In this document: positions 8,414 to 16,623 of the stretch, piece by piece
Layout of the letters: every line of letters starts with the position of its first letter
Position numbering within the stretch: the first letter of the stretch is position 1
DNA from: Christiangramia portivictoriae DSM 23547
GTDB taxonomy: Bacteria; Bacteroidota; Bacteroidia; Flavobacteriales; Flavobacteriaceae
Assembly (NCBI RefSeq): GCF_000423045.1
Contig: NZ_AUHF01000007.1
Coordinates: 186,001-250,000, forward strand
DNA: 64,000 bases
Direction: 5' to 3'
The notes under the pieces: model-generated
Databases searched by the model: none
What the model was told of the DNA's origin: nothing
Seen by the model: the letters and a program-made list of their open reading frames with translations, nothing else
Translations under genes and position numbers: made by a program

Positions 8414-8510
8414 TTCCACGACGTGGAAAAGCCCGGATCTACAAAATTTTAGTGCTCCGGGTTTAACTAATGTCTTTTAAATTGAAAAAATCCCATGATT
8501 AGCGGGATTT
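8414..8510. other. Cluster of three inverted repeats in the greA/lipoprotein divergent gap
   Basis: Three palindromes occur in under 100 bases: TTCCACGACGTGGAA (8414-8428), CCCGGA ... TCCGGG (8432-8461) and AAATCCC ... GGGATTT (8488-8510). The last is followed by a T-run on the reverse strand. Both flanking genes point away, so ordinary gene terminators are not expected here. It could be a small structured RNA or a set of operators. Confidence 0.5.
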
Positions 8511-8578
8511 CTTTAAACAAATGTAAGAAATTTAATCTTTTAGCGCAATTATATTATTTTCGCCTCAACGCAAATTCT

Positions 8579-9007
8579 ATGAAAAAAATCCTGAGTCTAC
8601 TCGCTGTATATCTACTACTTACGTCCTGTTCAGGGACCGATGATTCATTTAACAACAACCCTAATCTGGCTGATTTGAATTTCAGGTTCCAGGTAAATTT
8701 ATCCTTACCAGAATACAACAATCTTCAGTTCCCCGGAAATGCATATGCAACCTACAATTATGGAGTAAAAGGAGTGGTCATCTATAATATCAACAACGAT
8801 CAATTTGTAGCCTTCGAACTAAGCGATCCAAACCATCCACCAAAATCCTGCTCTGCGATGAGCCTGAATGGAGTGATTGCAAACTGCAATTGTGATGATA
8901 ATTCTTATAATGTGATCACCGGGCAACTTTCAGAAGGAGAAGGTGAATACGGTATGAAACCTTACAGGGTTGAGCGATCTGGCAATGTATTGCAGATATT
9001 CAACTAA
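8579..9007 (+). CDS. Lipoprotein, possibly a degenerate Rieske-like fold
   Basis: A 142-residue exported protein with a lipobox (LLLTSCSG, lipidated Cys about residue 17). The C-terminal half has short conserved-looking elements, DPNHPPKSCSAM, ANCNCDDNSYNVITGQ and the end GMKPYRVERSGNVLQIFN, whose order resembles a Rieske domain. The CxH and CxxH cluster ligands are not both present, so an iron-sulfur cluster is doubtful. I start at the ATG at 8579, since the longer frame adds a non-signal tail through a hairpin. Similar small lipoproteins occur in other Flavobacteria; function unknown. Confidence 0.7.
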   Translation: MKKILSLLAVYLLLTSCSGTDDSFNNNPNLADLNFRFQVNLSLPEYNNLQFPGNAYATYNYGVKGVVIYNINNDQFVAFELSDPNHPPKSCSAMSLNGVIANCNCDDNSYNVITGQLSEGEGEYGMKPYRVERSGNVLQIFN

Positions 9008-9009
9008 AA

Positions 9010-9050
9010 AAAGCCTCCTCTTCAAACCCCTACAATTTGAAAAGAAGGCT
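9010..9050. terminator. Bidirectional terminator between convergent genes
   Basis: The imperfect inverted repeat AGCCTCCTCTTCAAA ... TTTGAAAAGAAGGCT lies between the convergent lipoprotein and TonB-receptor genes, with A-run and T-rich flanks. Confidence 0.65.
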
Positions 9051-9071
9051 GCAAAAATACATGGAAGCTGG

Positions 9072-11459
9072 TTAGAACTTCAATGTAAGACCCAATAAGA
9101 AATTTGTTGTAGCCTGTGGATAATACCCGGCTCCATCAAGCGTCTGCACTCCAGAAGGATTTGTATCACTACCAATATCGTAGGTAAAATAGTATCCATT
9201 GGAAACATATTCTTCTCCAAAGACATTATTTACCAGTCCGGTTAGCACGACCTCACGGAACATCCAGGCCTTGTTCCAGGTGTACTGTACATTAAAATCG
9301 TTTACGAAATAGCTGTCCAGTTTAGAATTTTCAGCTTCGACATTACTCATAAACTGATCGCCAACATACTTAGAGAGAAATTTAAGTTCGAGCCCGTCAA
9401 CCGGTGAATATTCCAGCATGTTCGCAGCTACGATCTCTGGAGAATACGAAATATCTGTATCTCCATAGGATACCAGTTCTCCATCAAACGGAGAGACGAA
9501 GTCCACATTCTTATTTCGGCTTAAGGCGATATTTGGTCGAATATTGAATTTATCTGTTACTCTAACTGTTGCATCTACCTCTAGACCAAGTCTGTAGGAA
9601 TTACCACTATTCTGGCGTATAAATGCACCCACATCATCAAGGCCACCGGTTAGTACCAGCTGATTCTGGTAATCCATAAAATACAGGTTCGTATTCAGGA
9701 TAAAATTACTGCTTTGATGTCTCCACCCAAGTTCAAAATCATTCAATTCTTCTGGCTCCGGATCTCCATTTTCGTAGTCACCACGGCTTGGCTCTCGATG
9801 GGCCCGGGCGTAAGAAAGATAGAACTGGTCACCTTCGTTCAATTGATAGGTTAATCCAGCCTTTGGATTAAAGAAACTGAAGTTGTCATCATTTAAAAAT
9901 CGGGTCTGGTCATCCAGAAGTCCATCGGTTTCATAACTCACAGTTCTTAATTGTAGATCCAGATATCCTCCAAGTTTTTCAGAAATCGCAAAGTTTGCTT
10001 TTCCGTAGATATTAAAGTCGGTTTTATCTGCCTGGTTGAAATAGTATGGTTCATAAGGATTGTTGTTTCGGGCGAACCTGGTATAGATCACCTCGCCATA
10101 ATGATCGCCATCGTACTTGTTCCATCCTCCACCAAGGGTAAGATCCCAGTTAGTGGTTTCATAGTTCACGCTAAAAACAGTTCCGTAGAAATGATTATCC
10201 AGCCACTTGGTTCCTACAAGATCTGAAGAGGTAATTTCTTCTCCATTAGACATGAAAAGAGGCAGTCCAAATTCCTGGAGGTCTGCATCTTCTTCATATT
10301 CCTCGTAATATCCACGACCGTAGGTATAATGAAGGGCAAGGTTTGTAGACCAGTTAGAACCAAAATCCTGGTTCCACAACAACTGGTAGTGATCTTGCTT
10401 GTAATTATCTGTCTGCCCATCATAGAACTTCGTGTTTCCATCCTCGTCTGTATAGATCCCGGCAGGATTAAAAGTTCGATCGGTTTCAAGTGTTTCAGCA
10501 TCAATCCCATACCAGGCTTGATATGTTCTTTCGCTACCACCAAAAGTAAGTGCTTTAATAAGTGTATTATCATCTACAAATGATCCCTGTAAAAAATACG
10601 ATTTAAGATCACTACTTGCGCGGTCTATATAACCATCACTTCTAATTTTTGATGCACGTCCCGTAAAACTGAAATGATCATTAATAAGACCAGTGCTAAA
10701 TTTAACGGTGTGCTTAAAGGTGTTATAGGACCCGATACTGTTCGCAATCTCAGCCTGGGCTTCTTCATTATATGCATCTGTAAGAATGTTAAGACTCGCG
10801 CCAAAAGCACCGGCTCCATTCGTGGAGGTACCCACACCACGCTGTAGCTGTAAATTTTCTACGGAAGATGCAAAGTCCCCAAGGTTTACCCAGAAAGTTC
10901 CCTGACTTTCGGAATCATTATAAGGCACCCCGTTGATGGTCACATTCACCCTGGTGGCATCACTACCACGCACCCGAATTCCCGTGTAACCAACACCGTT
11001 CCCGGCATCTGTGGTGGTAACAACATTGGGCATATAGCTCATAAGTACCGGAATATCCTGTCCCAGATTCCTGTCGGCAATTTCTTCATTGCTTAAATTG
11101 CTATAGGTAATTGGAGATTCATCGGTCACCCTTACTGAAGAAAGAAAAACTTCGTCCAGAGATTCCTGTGCACCGGCAAGATCAACATCTAAAGTCATGT
11201 CCTCGGTGAGATTTACCGTCCTGCTCTTCTGATTTCCGAAGGAAAATATTAGCGTATATTTTCCTTCTGAAAGTTGAAGCTCGTAATAACCATTTTCATT
11301 GGTAATGGTTCCAGATCCTGTACTTTGCAGGTAAACTGAAGCTCCATCAATTGGTGCTCCATTTTCAGTAACGGTACCGCTGAGTTTGTAATCCTGTGCA
11401 TAGGCTTGAAGAGAAATTGCCAGCAGCGCCACAAAAGATAATAAATGTTTCATTCGCAA
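9072..11459 (-). CDS. TonB-dependent outer-membrane receptor, probable thiamin transporter
   Basis: A 795-residue outer-membrane receptor. Signal peptide (LLSFVALLAISLQAYA), a carboxypeptidase-regulatory-like beta-sandwich (about 25-100; SGTVTENGAPIDGASVYLQ), a plug domain (about 115-230; GIRVRGSDATRVNVTINGVP) and a 22-strand-type barrel ending LLGLTLKF with a terminal aromatic. It is preceded on the same strand by a clear TPP riboswitch, so the cargo is very likely thiamin or a thiamin derivative; riboswitch-controlled receptors of this kind are known in Bacteroidetes. The cargo call is therefore inference from regulation, not from the barrel. Transport needs the TonB-ExbBD system encoded elsewhere. 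Confidence 0.9.
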   Translation of the reverse strand: MRMKHLLSFVALLAISLQAYAQDYKLSGTVTENGAPIDGASVYLQSTGSGTITNENGYYELQLSEGKYTLIFSFGNQKSRTVNLTEDMTLDVDLAGAQESLDEVFLSSVRVTDESPITYSNLSNEEIADRNLGQDIPVLMSYMPNVVTTTDAGNGVGYTGIRVRGSDATRVNVTINGVPYNDSESQGTFWVNLGDFASSVENLQLQRGVGTSTNGAGAFGASLNILTDAYNEEAQAEIANSIGSYNTFKHTVKFSTGLINDHFSFTGRASKIRSDGYIDRASSDLKSYFLQGSFVDDNTLIKALTFGGSERTYQAWYGIDAETLETDRTFNPAGIYTDEDGNTKFYDGQTDNYKQDHYQLLWNQDFGSNWSTNLALHYTYGRGYYEEYEEDADLQEFGLPLFMSNGEEITSSDLVGTKWLDNHFYGTVFSVNYETTNWDLTLGGGWNKYDGDHYGEVIYTRFARNNNPYEPYYFNQADKTDFNIYGKANFAISEKLGGYLDLQLRTVSYETDGLLDDQTRFLNDDNFSFFNPKAGLTYQLNEGDQFYLSYARAHREPSRGDYENGDPEPEELNDFELGWRHQSSNFILNTNLYFMDYQNQLVLTGGLDDVGAFIRQNSGNSYRLGLEVDATVRVTDKFNIRPNIALSRNKNVDFVSPFDGELVSYGDTDISYSPEIVAANMLEYSPVDGLELKFLSKYVGDQFMSNVEAENSKLDSYFVNDFNVQYTWNKAWMFREVVLTGLVNNVFGEEYVSNGYYFTYDIGSDTNPSGVQTLDGAGYYPQATTNFLLGLTLKF

Positions 11460-11520
11460 AATTTTCTACGAATAAAAGGGGCAATTATTCTTTCTTGATT
11501 TAGTTATAAAATAAAAAATC

Positions 11521-11529
11521 CTGAGATCA
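11521..11529 (-). promoter_or_regulatory. Probable expression-platform segment of the TPP riboswitch
   Basis: On the reverse strand this segment reads TGATCTCAG and is followed by ATTTTTTATTTT. It is exactly complementary to CTGAGATCA in the aptamer (11614-11622). Such pairing is what a ligand-controlled switch between aptamer folding and an alternative stem would use. Confidence 0.6.
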
Positions 11530-11569
11530 CCAATACTGGCAAAAACAGGAGTACATACACCGCAGTTTC

Positions 11570-11646
11570 GTGCGTATCCCTTGGCAGCATTACCTGCCCA
11601 GGTTCATTGGGTATGATCTCAGCCCGTGAAGGCACCCCTTATGAGA
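11570..11646 (-). ncRNA. TPP (THI-box) riboswitch
   Basis: Read on the reverse strand, the segment shows all parts of the thiamin-pyrophosphate aptamer in order: GGGGTGCC, GGCTGAGATCATACCC (the conserved CUGAGA pyrimidine-binding core), GAACCTGGGCAGGTAATGC (pyrophosphate-sensor helix) and the closing AAGGGA. It lies about 110 nt upstream of the TonB-receptor start, in the right orientation. TPP binding normally lowers expression of the downstream gene. A covariance search would be expected to hit the TPP family here. Confidence 0.95.
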
Positions 11647-11733
11647 TTATGGCGCAAATGTAATATGCTTTTTTAGAAATGCAATACATTTGGAGAAAAT
11701 TGGGAATAAAGTTTTAAAGGACACGGGAAGTTT

Positions 11734-14169
11734 ATGCTAAATACAAAACGCTCTTTAACAGTAAAGGTTGTTGCAGGATATGTAATTGTTTCCATTCTCG
11801 CCGGGCTTGCTGTCTGGTATATTTATAACCAGGTACTTACCTATTCTGAAATTGCCCAGACAAATACTGAAAATACGCAGCAGCTCATCCTGGTATCTGA
11901 GATCTCCACCAACCTTAACGAATCTGAAAATACAAGCCGGCGTTTGATACAAACCGGAAACGAGGAAGAACTGCAGCTTTATAATTCCCAGATCGATAGC
12001 ATCAAATCCAAGATCGATGAACTGGAGAAAAGTTATACGGAGCTTGATTTTGAAGACGAAGCCGATAGTATCTACCAACTTCTGGAACAAAAGACCGAAA
12101 ACCTGAAGGAACTGGTTGCTTTACGAGATACCGACAGGAATACCAATTATTACCGTAAAGCACTTGGAGAACTTCGGAATATTGACCAGTCTTTTCAGGA
12201 TTATAATTACGAGAACAGATTCAGGAACTTAAAATCATACCAGAAGGATGTACTGGTAAAATGGCTGGAATATTCAAGAGAAGACAATGCTGAGAATATT
12301 ACTACTCAGCGCCTGGATTCGCTGGTCAAATCTGTTAAAAGAGTACTTACCGACCTGGAATTTGCCAACAGGCAGTTTCAGAACGAAGTGGTGCAAAAAG
12401 AAAATGAACTGCTTAATAATGATATGATCCTGAATCAGCAATTGCAGGGATTACTCTCCAATTTAGAAAAAAGCGAACGAGAAAATTCTCTGGAAAGGGC
12501 TGAGACATTCCAGAACATGCTGGACAAAACTTCCACGATCATTCTAATTGGGAGCTGTATCATCATACTCATCATTCTCTATTTTATCATCAATATTATT
12601 GGTGATATTACCAGGAGTCAGCGATACAGGGTGCAGCTGGAAGAAGCCAAGAATTTTGCAGAATCATTACTGGCCAGCAGGGAACAATTTATGGCCGCGA
12701 TCACTCATGATCTTCGTAGTCCACTAACCACCGTAATGGGATATACAGATCTTATTCAAAAAACCGATCTTGATGAAAAGCAGGCTTATTACTTAAAGCA
12801 GATTAAAAAATCTTCAGAATTTATCCTGAGACTGGTGAATGATCTACTGGATCTCTCCAAACTCGAAGCGGGAAAAATGCTAATAGAGAAACTCGCATTT
12901 CAGCCCGAGAAGCTCATCGAGGATACCGTAAATAATATCATTCCTGCGGAAAGAACCAAGAATGTCTCCATTGAAATAAATGTTGCTCCGGAAGCGCAGG
13001 TACAGCTGGTAAGCGATCCCTTCCGGATAAAACAGATCCTGGCAAACCTGATCTCTAATGCCTGGAAATTCACTGAAGAAGGAAGCATTGTCATCGCTGC
13101 AAGTCTCATAAAACCAAAGAAGAATCAGGAAATTCTTGAACTAAGAGTCAGGGATTCGGGTATCGGGATCTCTAAAGAAAAACAGGATAGTATTTTCGAG
13201 GAATTCTCCCAGGAAGATAATAGCATTGAAAAGAAATTTGGTGGCACCGGTCTTGGACTTGCCATCACGAAGAGACTGGCGCATTTATTAGAAGGTGATA
13301 TAAGAGTAGAAAGTGAACCCGGAGAAGGAAGTGAATTCATCATTAACATTCCTGTAGAAAAATACCAGGCTTCCAATGAAGTCCTAGAAGAATCTGCTCA
13401 TATAATTGCAGAAAAAAATTATGCTGCTTCAGGATTAAAAGCGCTTGTTGTAGATGACGAACCCGGACAGTTATCGCTTACTGTGGAGCTATCAAAATCT
13501 ATGGGATTTGAAATTGACACGGCTGCAAATGGCAAGATCGCGCTGGAAAAAATCAATGAGAAAGAGTATGATCTTATTCTAACAGATATACAGATGCCGG
13601 TTCTGGATGGTTTTGAACTTATCAAAAGGATTCGCAGTACCGATGAAATCATGCATCTTCCCGTCATCGCATTATCGGGGCGTACAGATCTTGAGAAACA
13701 GGTCTATATGGACGCTGGATTTGACGATAAGCTCCTGAAACCCTACAAATCTGCCACGCTGAAACATACAATCGCGGAAGTGCTTGATCTGGAACATCAG
13801 GAACAAATATCCGGCAGCGAACCGCTTGGATCTAAAGCACCACAAACCGGTTTCTATGACCTTTCTGAGATTTACGAATTTGCAAGCAAAGATGATGATG
13901 CCTTTAAGGAAATTATCAGGGCGTTTATCGAAGGAACCAGGGAAAGTATGAACCAGTTACAACGGGCCTGGGAGAGCACGGATAAGGACAGTTTAGGTAA
14001 AACTGCTCATAGAATGCTGCCTATGCTTAAACAGATGCAGGCACAGAGCGTTACTCAGGACCTTCTCATACTTGAAGAGAGAAAAAACATAGATGAGACA
14101 AGCTTTACCAACCTTATGGAAAAGCTCGAAAAACTGATACAGGAAATTGAAGAAGAAATTAAAGTTTAA
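11734..14169 (+). CDS. Hybrid sensor histidine kinase with receiver and Hpt domains
   Basis: An 811-residue membrane kinase. Helix at about 9-28, an extracytoplasmic helical sensor region rich in Glu/Asn/Leu (CHASE3-like by layout), a second helix at about 267-290, a HisKA domain with H325 (AAITHDLRSPLTT), HATPase boxes (NLISNAWKFTEEG, DSGIGI, GTGLGLAI), a receiver domain with D618 (LILTDIQMPVLDG), and a C-terminal Hpt-like domain with H759 (GKTAHRMLPMLKQMQ). A complete His-Asp-His relay is thus present in one chain. Its 3' end overlaps the convergent sigma-54 response-regulator gene by 11 nt, which makes that protein a good candidate for the final phospho-acceptor (inference). Confidence 0.93.
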   Translation: MLNTKRSLTVKVVAGYVIVSILAGLAVWYIYNQVLTYSEIAQTNTENTQQLILVSEISTNLNESENTSRRLIQTGNEEELQLYNSQIDSIKSKIDELEKSYTELDFEDEADSIYQLLEQKTENLKELVALRDTDRNTNYYRKALGELRNIDQSFQDYNYENRFRNLKSYQKDVLVKWLEYSREDNAENITTQRLDSLVKSVKRVLTDLEFANRQFQNEVVQKENELLNNDMILNQQLQGLLSNLEKSERENSLERAETFQNMLDKTSTIILIGSCIIILIILYFIINIIGDITRSQRYRVQLEEAKNFAESLLASREQFMAAITHDLRSPLTTVMGYTDLIQKTDLDEKQAYYLKQIKKSSEFILRLVNDLLDLSKLEAGKMLIEKLAFQPEKLIEDTVNNIIPAERTKNVSIEINVAPEAQVQLVSDPFRIKQILANLISNAWKFTEEGSIVIAASLIKPKKNQEILELRVRDSGIGISKEKQDSIFEEFSQEDNSIEKKFGGTGLGLAITKRLAHLLEGDIRVESEPGEGSEFIINIPVEKYQASNEVLEESAHIIAEKNYAASGLKALVVDDEPGQLSLTVELSKSMGFEIDTAANGKIALEKINEKEYDLILTDIQMPVLDGFELIKRIRSTDEIMHLPVIALSGRTDLEKQVYMDAGFDDKLLKPYKSATLKHTIAEVLDLEHQEQISGSEPLGSKAPQTGFYDLSEIYEFASKDDDAFKEIIRAFIEGTRESMNQLQRAWESTDKDSLGKTAHRMLPMLKQMQAQSVTQDLLILEERKNIDETSFTNLMEKLEKLIQEIEEEIKV

Positions 14170-15517
14170 TCCCGTACTGCTTCAGCTTATTGTAAAGTGT
14201 TTTTCTATCTATCGATAGCATTCTGGCAGCCTTGCTTTTATTGCCATCGGTTTTCTCAAGAGCATCAAGAATTAGTTGTTCTTCGTTTTTATTCTTGAAC
14301 AATCCGTAATCATTTTCCGTAGAACGACTGGAAGTCGCGATCTCATGAGGTAAAACTTTTAGCGGAATTAGATCTTCCTGGGTTAGCAATACTGCTCTTT
14401 TCACCATGTTCCGAAGTTCACGAAGATTACCAGGCCAGTTATAATTCTTGAAAGCATCAATAGCCTTATCTGTAAAGCCAAGCACATTTTTCTCCAGGTC
14501 ATTGTTCGCTTCTTCGAGAAAATGATTGGCAAAGAGCATCAAATCTTCCTTACGCTCGCGAAGTGCAGGAATTTTTATAGAAAACTCATTAAGTCTGTGA
14601 TAGAGATCTTCTCGAAAATCTCCTTCTTTTACCGCGTTCGACAGATCTTCATTGGTTGCTGTGACCACTCGAATATCTACTTCTATTTCGGTATTGCTCC
14701 CTACAGGTTTTACACGTCTTTCCTGAAGTGCACGTAATAACTGAACCTGAAGTTCATAACTTAGATTCCCGATTTCATCCAGAAACAATGTTCCACCGTT
14801 AGCGGCTTCGAAATGGCCTGTTTTGTCATTAATCGCCCCGGTAAAGGAACCTTTAATATGCCCAAAGAATTCACTGGAAGCTATTTCTTTAGGAATAGCT
14901 CCACAATCTACGGCTATAAAGGGTGCCGCATGTCTTTTACTTTCCAGGTGAATGCTTTTCGCGACCTGCTCCTTTCCAGTACCACTTTCACCAGTGATCA
15001 ACACAGACATATTTGTGGGAGACACAAGCTCTACATAATCGGCAAGTCTTCGGGAAGGTTCACTAACCCCCTCTACAAGATCAAGTCTTTGTGTTGTTGA
15101 ATTGGCTTTGCTGGCTTTCTTCGCTGGTTTCGAAGCAACTTCTTTTGGTGCTACGACCTTGGTTCTTAATGCATTTTCTATAGTCTGTAAGATGGATTCT
15201 GGTCGAAATGGCTTTGAAACATAATCGAAGGCTCCTTCTTTCATGGCATTTACCGCCATACTTATTTCAGCATAACTGGTCATCACTATAACCTGGGTCG
15301 CGGCATCCTTTGCCTTAACTCTTTTCAGAATTTCAAGACCATCATGATCTGGCAGGCGAACGTCGGTAAGTACAAGTTCAAAATTGCTTTTTTCAATTTT
15401 ATTGAATGCTTCTGAAGCAGAAAATACCAGCTCAACCTTATACTCTCTTTTTTCAAGAAAGGTTGTAAGCATAGTACCGAAGGCAACATCGTCTTCAACG
15501 ACCAGAACTTTAGACAT
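14159..15517 (-). CDS. Sigma-54-dependent response regulator (NtrC family)
   Basis: A 452-residue activator: receiver domain with D52 (LTDVRLPDHDG), AAA+ domain with Walker A GESGTGKEQ, the sigma-54-contacting loop as GSFTGA (a serine replaces the usual first alanine), Walker B GGTLFLDEIG, and a Fis-type helix-turn-helix at the end (GNKSKAARMLSIDRKTLYNKL). Such proteins oligomerise on phosphorylation and remodel RpoN-RNA polymerase at -24/-12 promoters. The gene converges with the hybrid kinase, overlapping it by 11 nt. No convincing -24/-12 site was seen in the neighbouring gaps. Confidence 0.95.
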   Translation of the reverse strand: MSKVLVVEDDVAFGTMLTTFLEKREYKVELVFSASEAFNKIEKSNFELVLTDVRLPDHDGLEILKRVKAKDAATQVIVMTSYAEISMAVNAMKEGAFDYVSKPFRPESILQTIENALRTKVVAPKEVASKPAKKASKANSTTQRLDLVEGVSEPSRRLADYVELVSPTNMSVLITGESGTGKEQVAKSIHLESKRHAAPFIAVDCGAIPKEIASSEFFGHIKGSFTGAINDKTGHFEAANGGTLFLDEIGNLSYELQVQLLRALQERRVKPVGSNTEIEVDIRVVTATNEDLSNAVKEGDFREDLYHRLNEFSIKIPALRERKEDLMLFANHFLEEANNDLEKNVLGFTDKAIDAFKNYNWPGNLRELRNMVKRAVLLTQEDLIPLKVLPHEIATSSRSTENDYGLFKNKNEEQLILDALEKTDGNKSKAARMLSIDRKTLYNKLKQYGIKL

Positions 15518-15584
15518 AGAATAACTTTAGTGAGCTGCAAAGGTAAGAATCTTTAACTCATATGGTTTTAAAAGAAAGCATAAA

Positions 15585-15611
15585 AAAAGAGGCTTTAAAA
15601 AAGCCTCTTTT
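15585..15611 (-). terminator. Strong hairpin terminator of the PepSY-like transcript
   Basis: A 12-bp perfect stem (AAAAGAGGCTTT / AAAGCCTCTTTT, loop AAA) followed by a T-run on the reverse strand. It is about 220 nt downstream of the PepSY-like stop. Confidence 0.85.
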
Positions 15612-15832
15612 GGTAGCCTGCAAAATTTCAACTTTGCAAGTAACTGGTTTCCATTTGATCAGATCTTCATCATGAACTTTTAAATTTACAGAAATGGATC
15701 TGGTGTTAGTTGTTACGGTAGTTCCATCCGGATGGAGCCGACTGCTGCCAATTCTGTAAACCTTAAGTTTTCAATCTTCATAGGTGATCCAATTTGTCTT
15801 GAGTTGGGATCTCATATAACAGACAGTACTTA
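15612..15832 (-). other. 220-nt segment between the PepSY-like gene and its terminator
   Basis: No intact gene of useful size is visible. On the reverse strand an ATG at 15781 opens a 22-codon frame (MKIENLRFTELAAVGSIRM...) that stops at 15713. A second, offset frame then runs open (TVTTNTRSISVNLKVHDEDL...) into the terminator. Together they look like a decayed or frameshifted small gene, but the length is too short to be sure. It could equally be a long 3' untranslated region. Confidence 0.3.
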
Positions 15833-16168
15833 CTAATCAATATCTTCCTCTTTTAGCCAGTTCCCATCGGCATCTATAAATACTTCTTCATGCTCTCCTT
15901 TAACGTCCAGTTTAAGCTTATAGACTTTCGTTTCATCCTCTTTGGTCATCACCCATGCTTCGCTGGCTACTGCGTCATTATAATCTGTCATGACCGCATC
16001 TTTGATATTTTGTGGTAAAGAAATGACATCGATAGACTCAAACTCATTTGCTTCCTGTTCCATTTCCACTTCTGTTTCCACCTCTATCTCTTCATCCTGT
16101 GCATGTAAATTTCCTGTCGTAAAGAATAGAGCTGCAATAGTCGCGGTACTTAGAATAAACTTTTTCAT
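15833..16168 (-). CDS. Secreted acidic PepSY-like protein
   Basis: A 111-residue exported protein: signal peptide (KKFILSTATIAALFFTTGNLHA), a very acidic stretch (DEEIEVETEVEMEQEANEFE), then a domain beginning LPQNIKDAVMTDYNDA and containing AWVMTKEDETKVYKLKLDVKGE, which follows the PepSY-like pattern seen in many small periplasmic Bacteroidetes proteins. Function unknown; PepSY-like domains often inhibit proteases or sense the periplasm. The gene lies upstream of, and in the same direction as, the sigma-54 activator but is separated from it by a terminator. Confidence 0.7.
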   Translation of the reverse strand: MKKFILSTATIAALFFTTGNLHAQDEEIEVETEVEMEQEANEFESIDVISLPQNIKDAVMTDYNDAVASEAWVMTKEDETKVYKLKLDVKGEHEEVFIDADGNWLKEEDID

Positions 16169-16367
16169 AATGATTGTTTTGTGGTTATGGAAAGCTTAGA
16201 GTCAAAATCATACCAAACTCAGTGTATTAAATACAAGTTTCTGGTTTTCAATTCAATAGAGTACTTCGTGATCGAGCTTTCACATTTAATTATGTAGATA
16301 TTCTGTGATGTTTATGAATGAGGTGTGGAAAACTGGAATCAACCAGTTCGGGAATTATCAAAAAACA

Positions 16368-16393
16368 GAAAGGGCTCCCGAGGGAGCCCTTTC
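16368..16393 (-). terminator. Perfect 12-bp stem terminator
   Basis: GAAAGGGCTCCC and GGGAGCCCTTTC form a perfect stem; on the reverse strand it is followed by CTG and six T. It probably ends the thiamine/DUF4301/arfB operon, or a small transcript starting within the 3' gap. Confidence 0.85.
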
Positions 16394-16454
16394 AATCCGA
16401 AAATCTAAATTATAAAACAAAATAAATTAAGTGTAACTCATTTTGTTCCCAATA

Positions 16455-16508
16455 CTAACCTATCTTCTTAATAGTAATAATTGTACCAAACTCTAAAACT
16501 CTGTTCAT
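16455..16508 (-). CDS. Possible 17-residue small protein
   Basis: A reverse-strand ATG at 16508 opens MNRVLEFGTIITIKKIG followed by TAG. It is preceded by a purine-rich GGAGTTTAAGGG segment at a plausible distance and by a 19-nt near-palindrome (16518-16536), and is followed about 60 nt later by a strong terminator. The peptide is hydrophobic with a basic end. There is no homology evidence, and a frame this short can arise by chance. Confidence 0.25.
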   Translation of the reverse strand: MNRVLEFGTIITIKKIG

Positions 16509-16623
16509 ATCCCTTAAACTCCAGTAATACAGGAGTATATAATAATTTGAGTCTCTAACATCAAGATGCCAAGCGCGAAATAAACGTGGAATCTACATAA
16601 AAACTGAGGAATTAATACCCAGA

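Larger units (their letters stand above)
16169..16623. other. Gene-poor 455-nt gap between arfB and the PepSY-like gene
   Basis: The right part (16368-16623) holds a reverse-strand terminator, a possible 17-codon frame and a 19-nt palindrome, listed separately. In the left part I see only a short inverted repeat, AACTGG ... CCAGTT at 16332-16349, and no open frame of note. Confidence 0.5.

Noticed and set aside
11734-16200. -24/-12 sigma-54 promoter near the activator
   Set aside because: I looked for GG-N10-GC with TTGGCAC/TTGC-like context in the neighbouring gaps and saw only partial matches.
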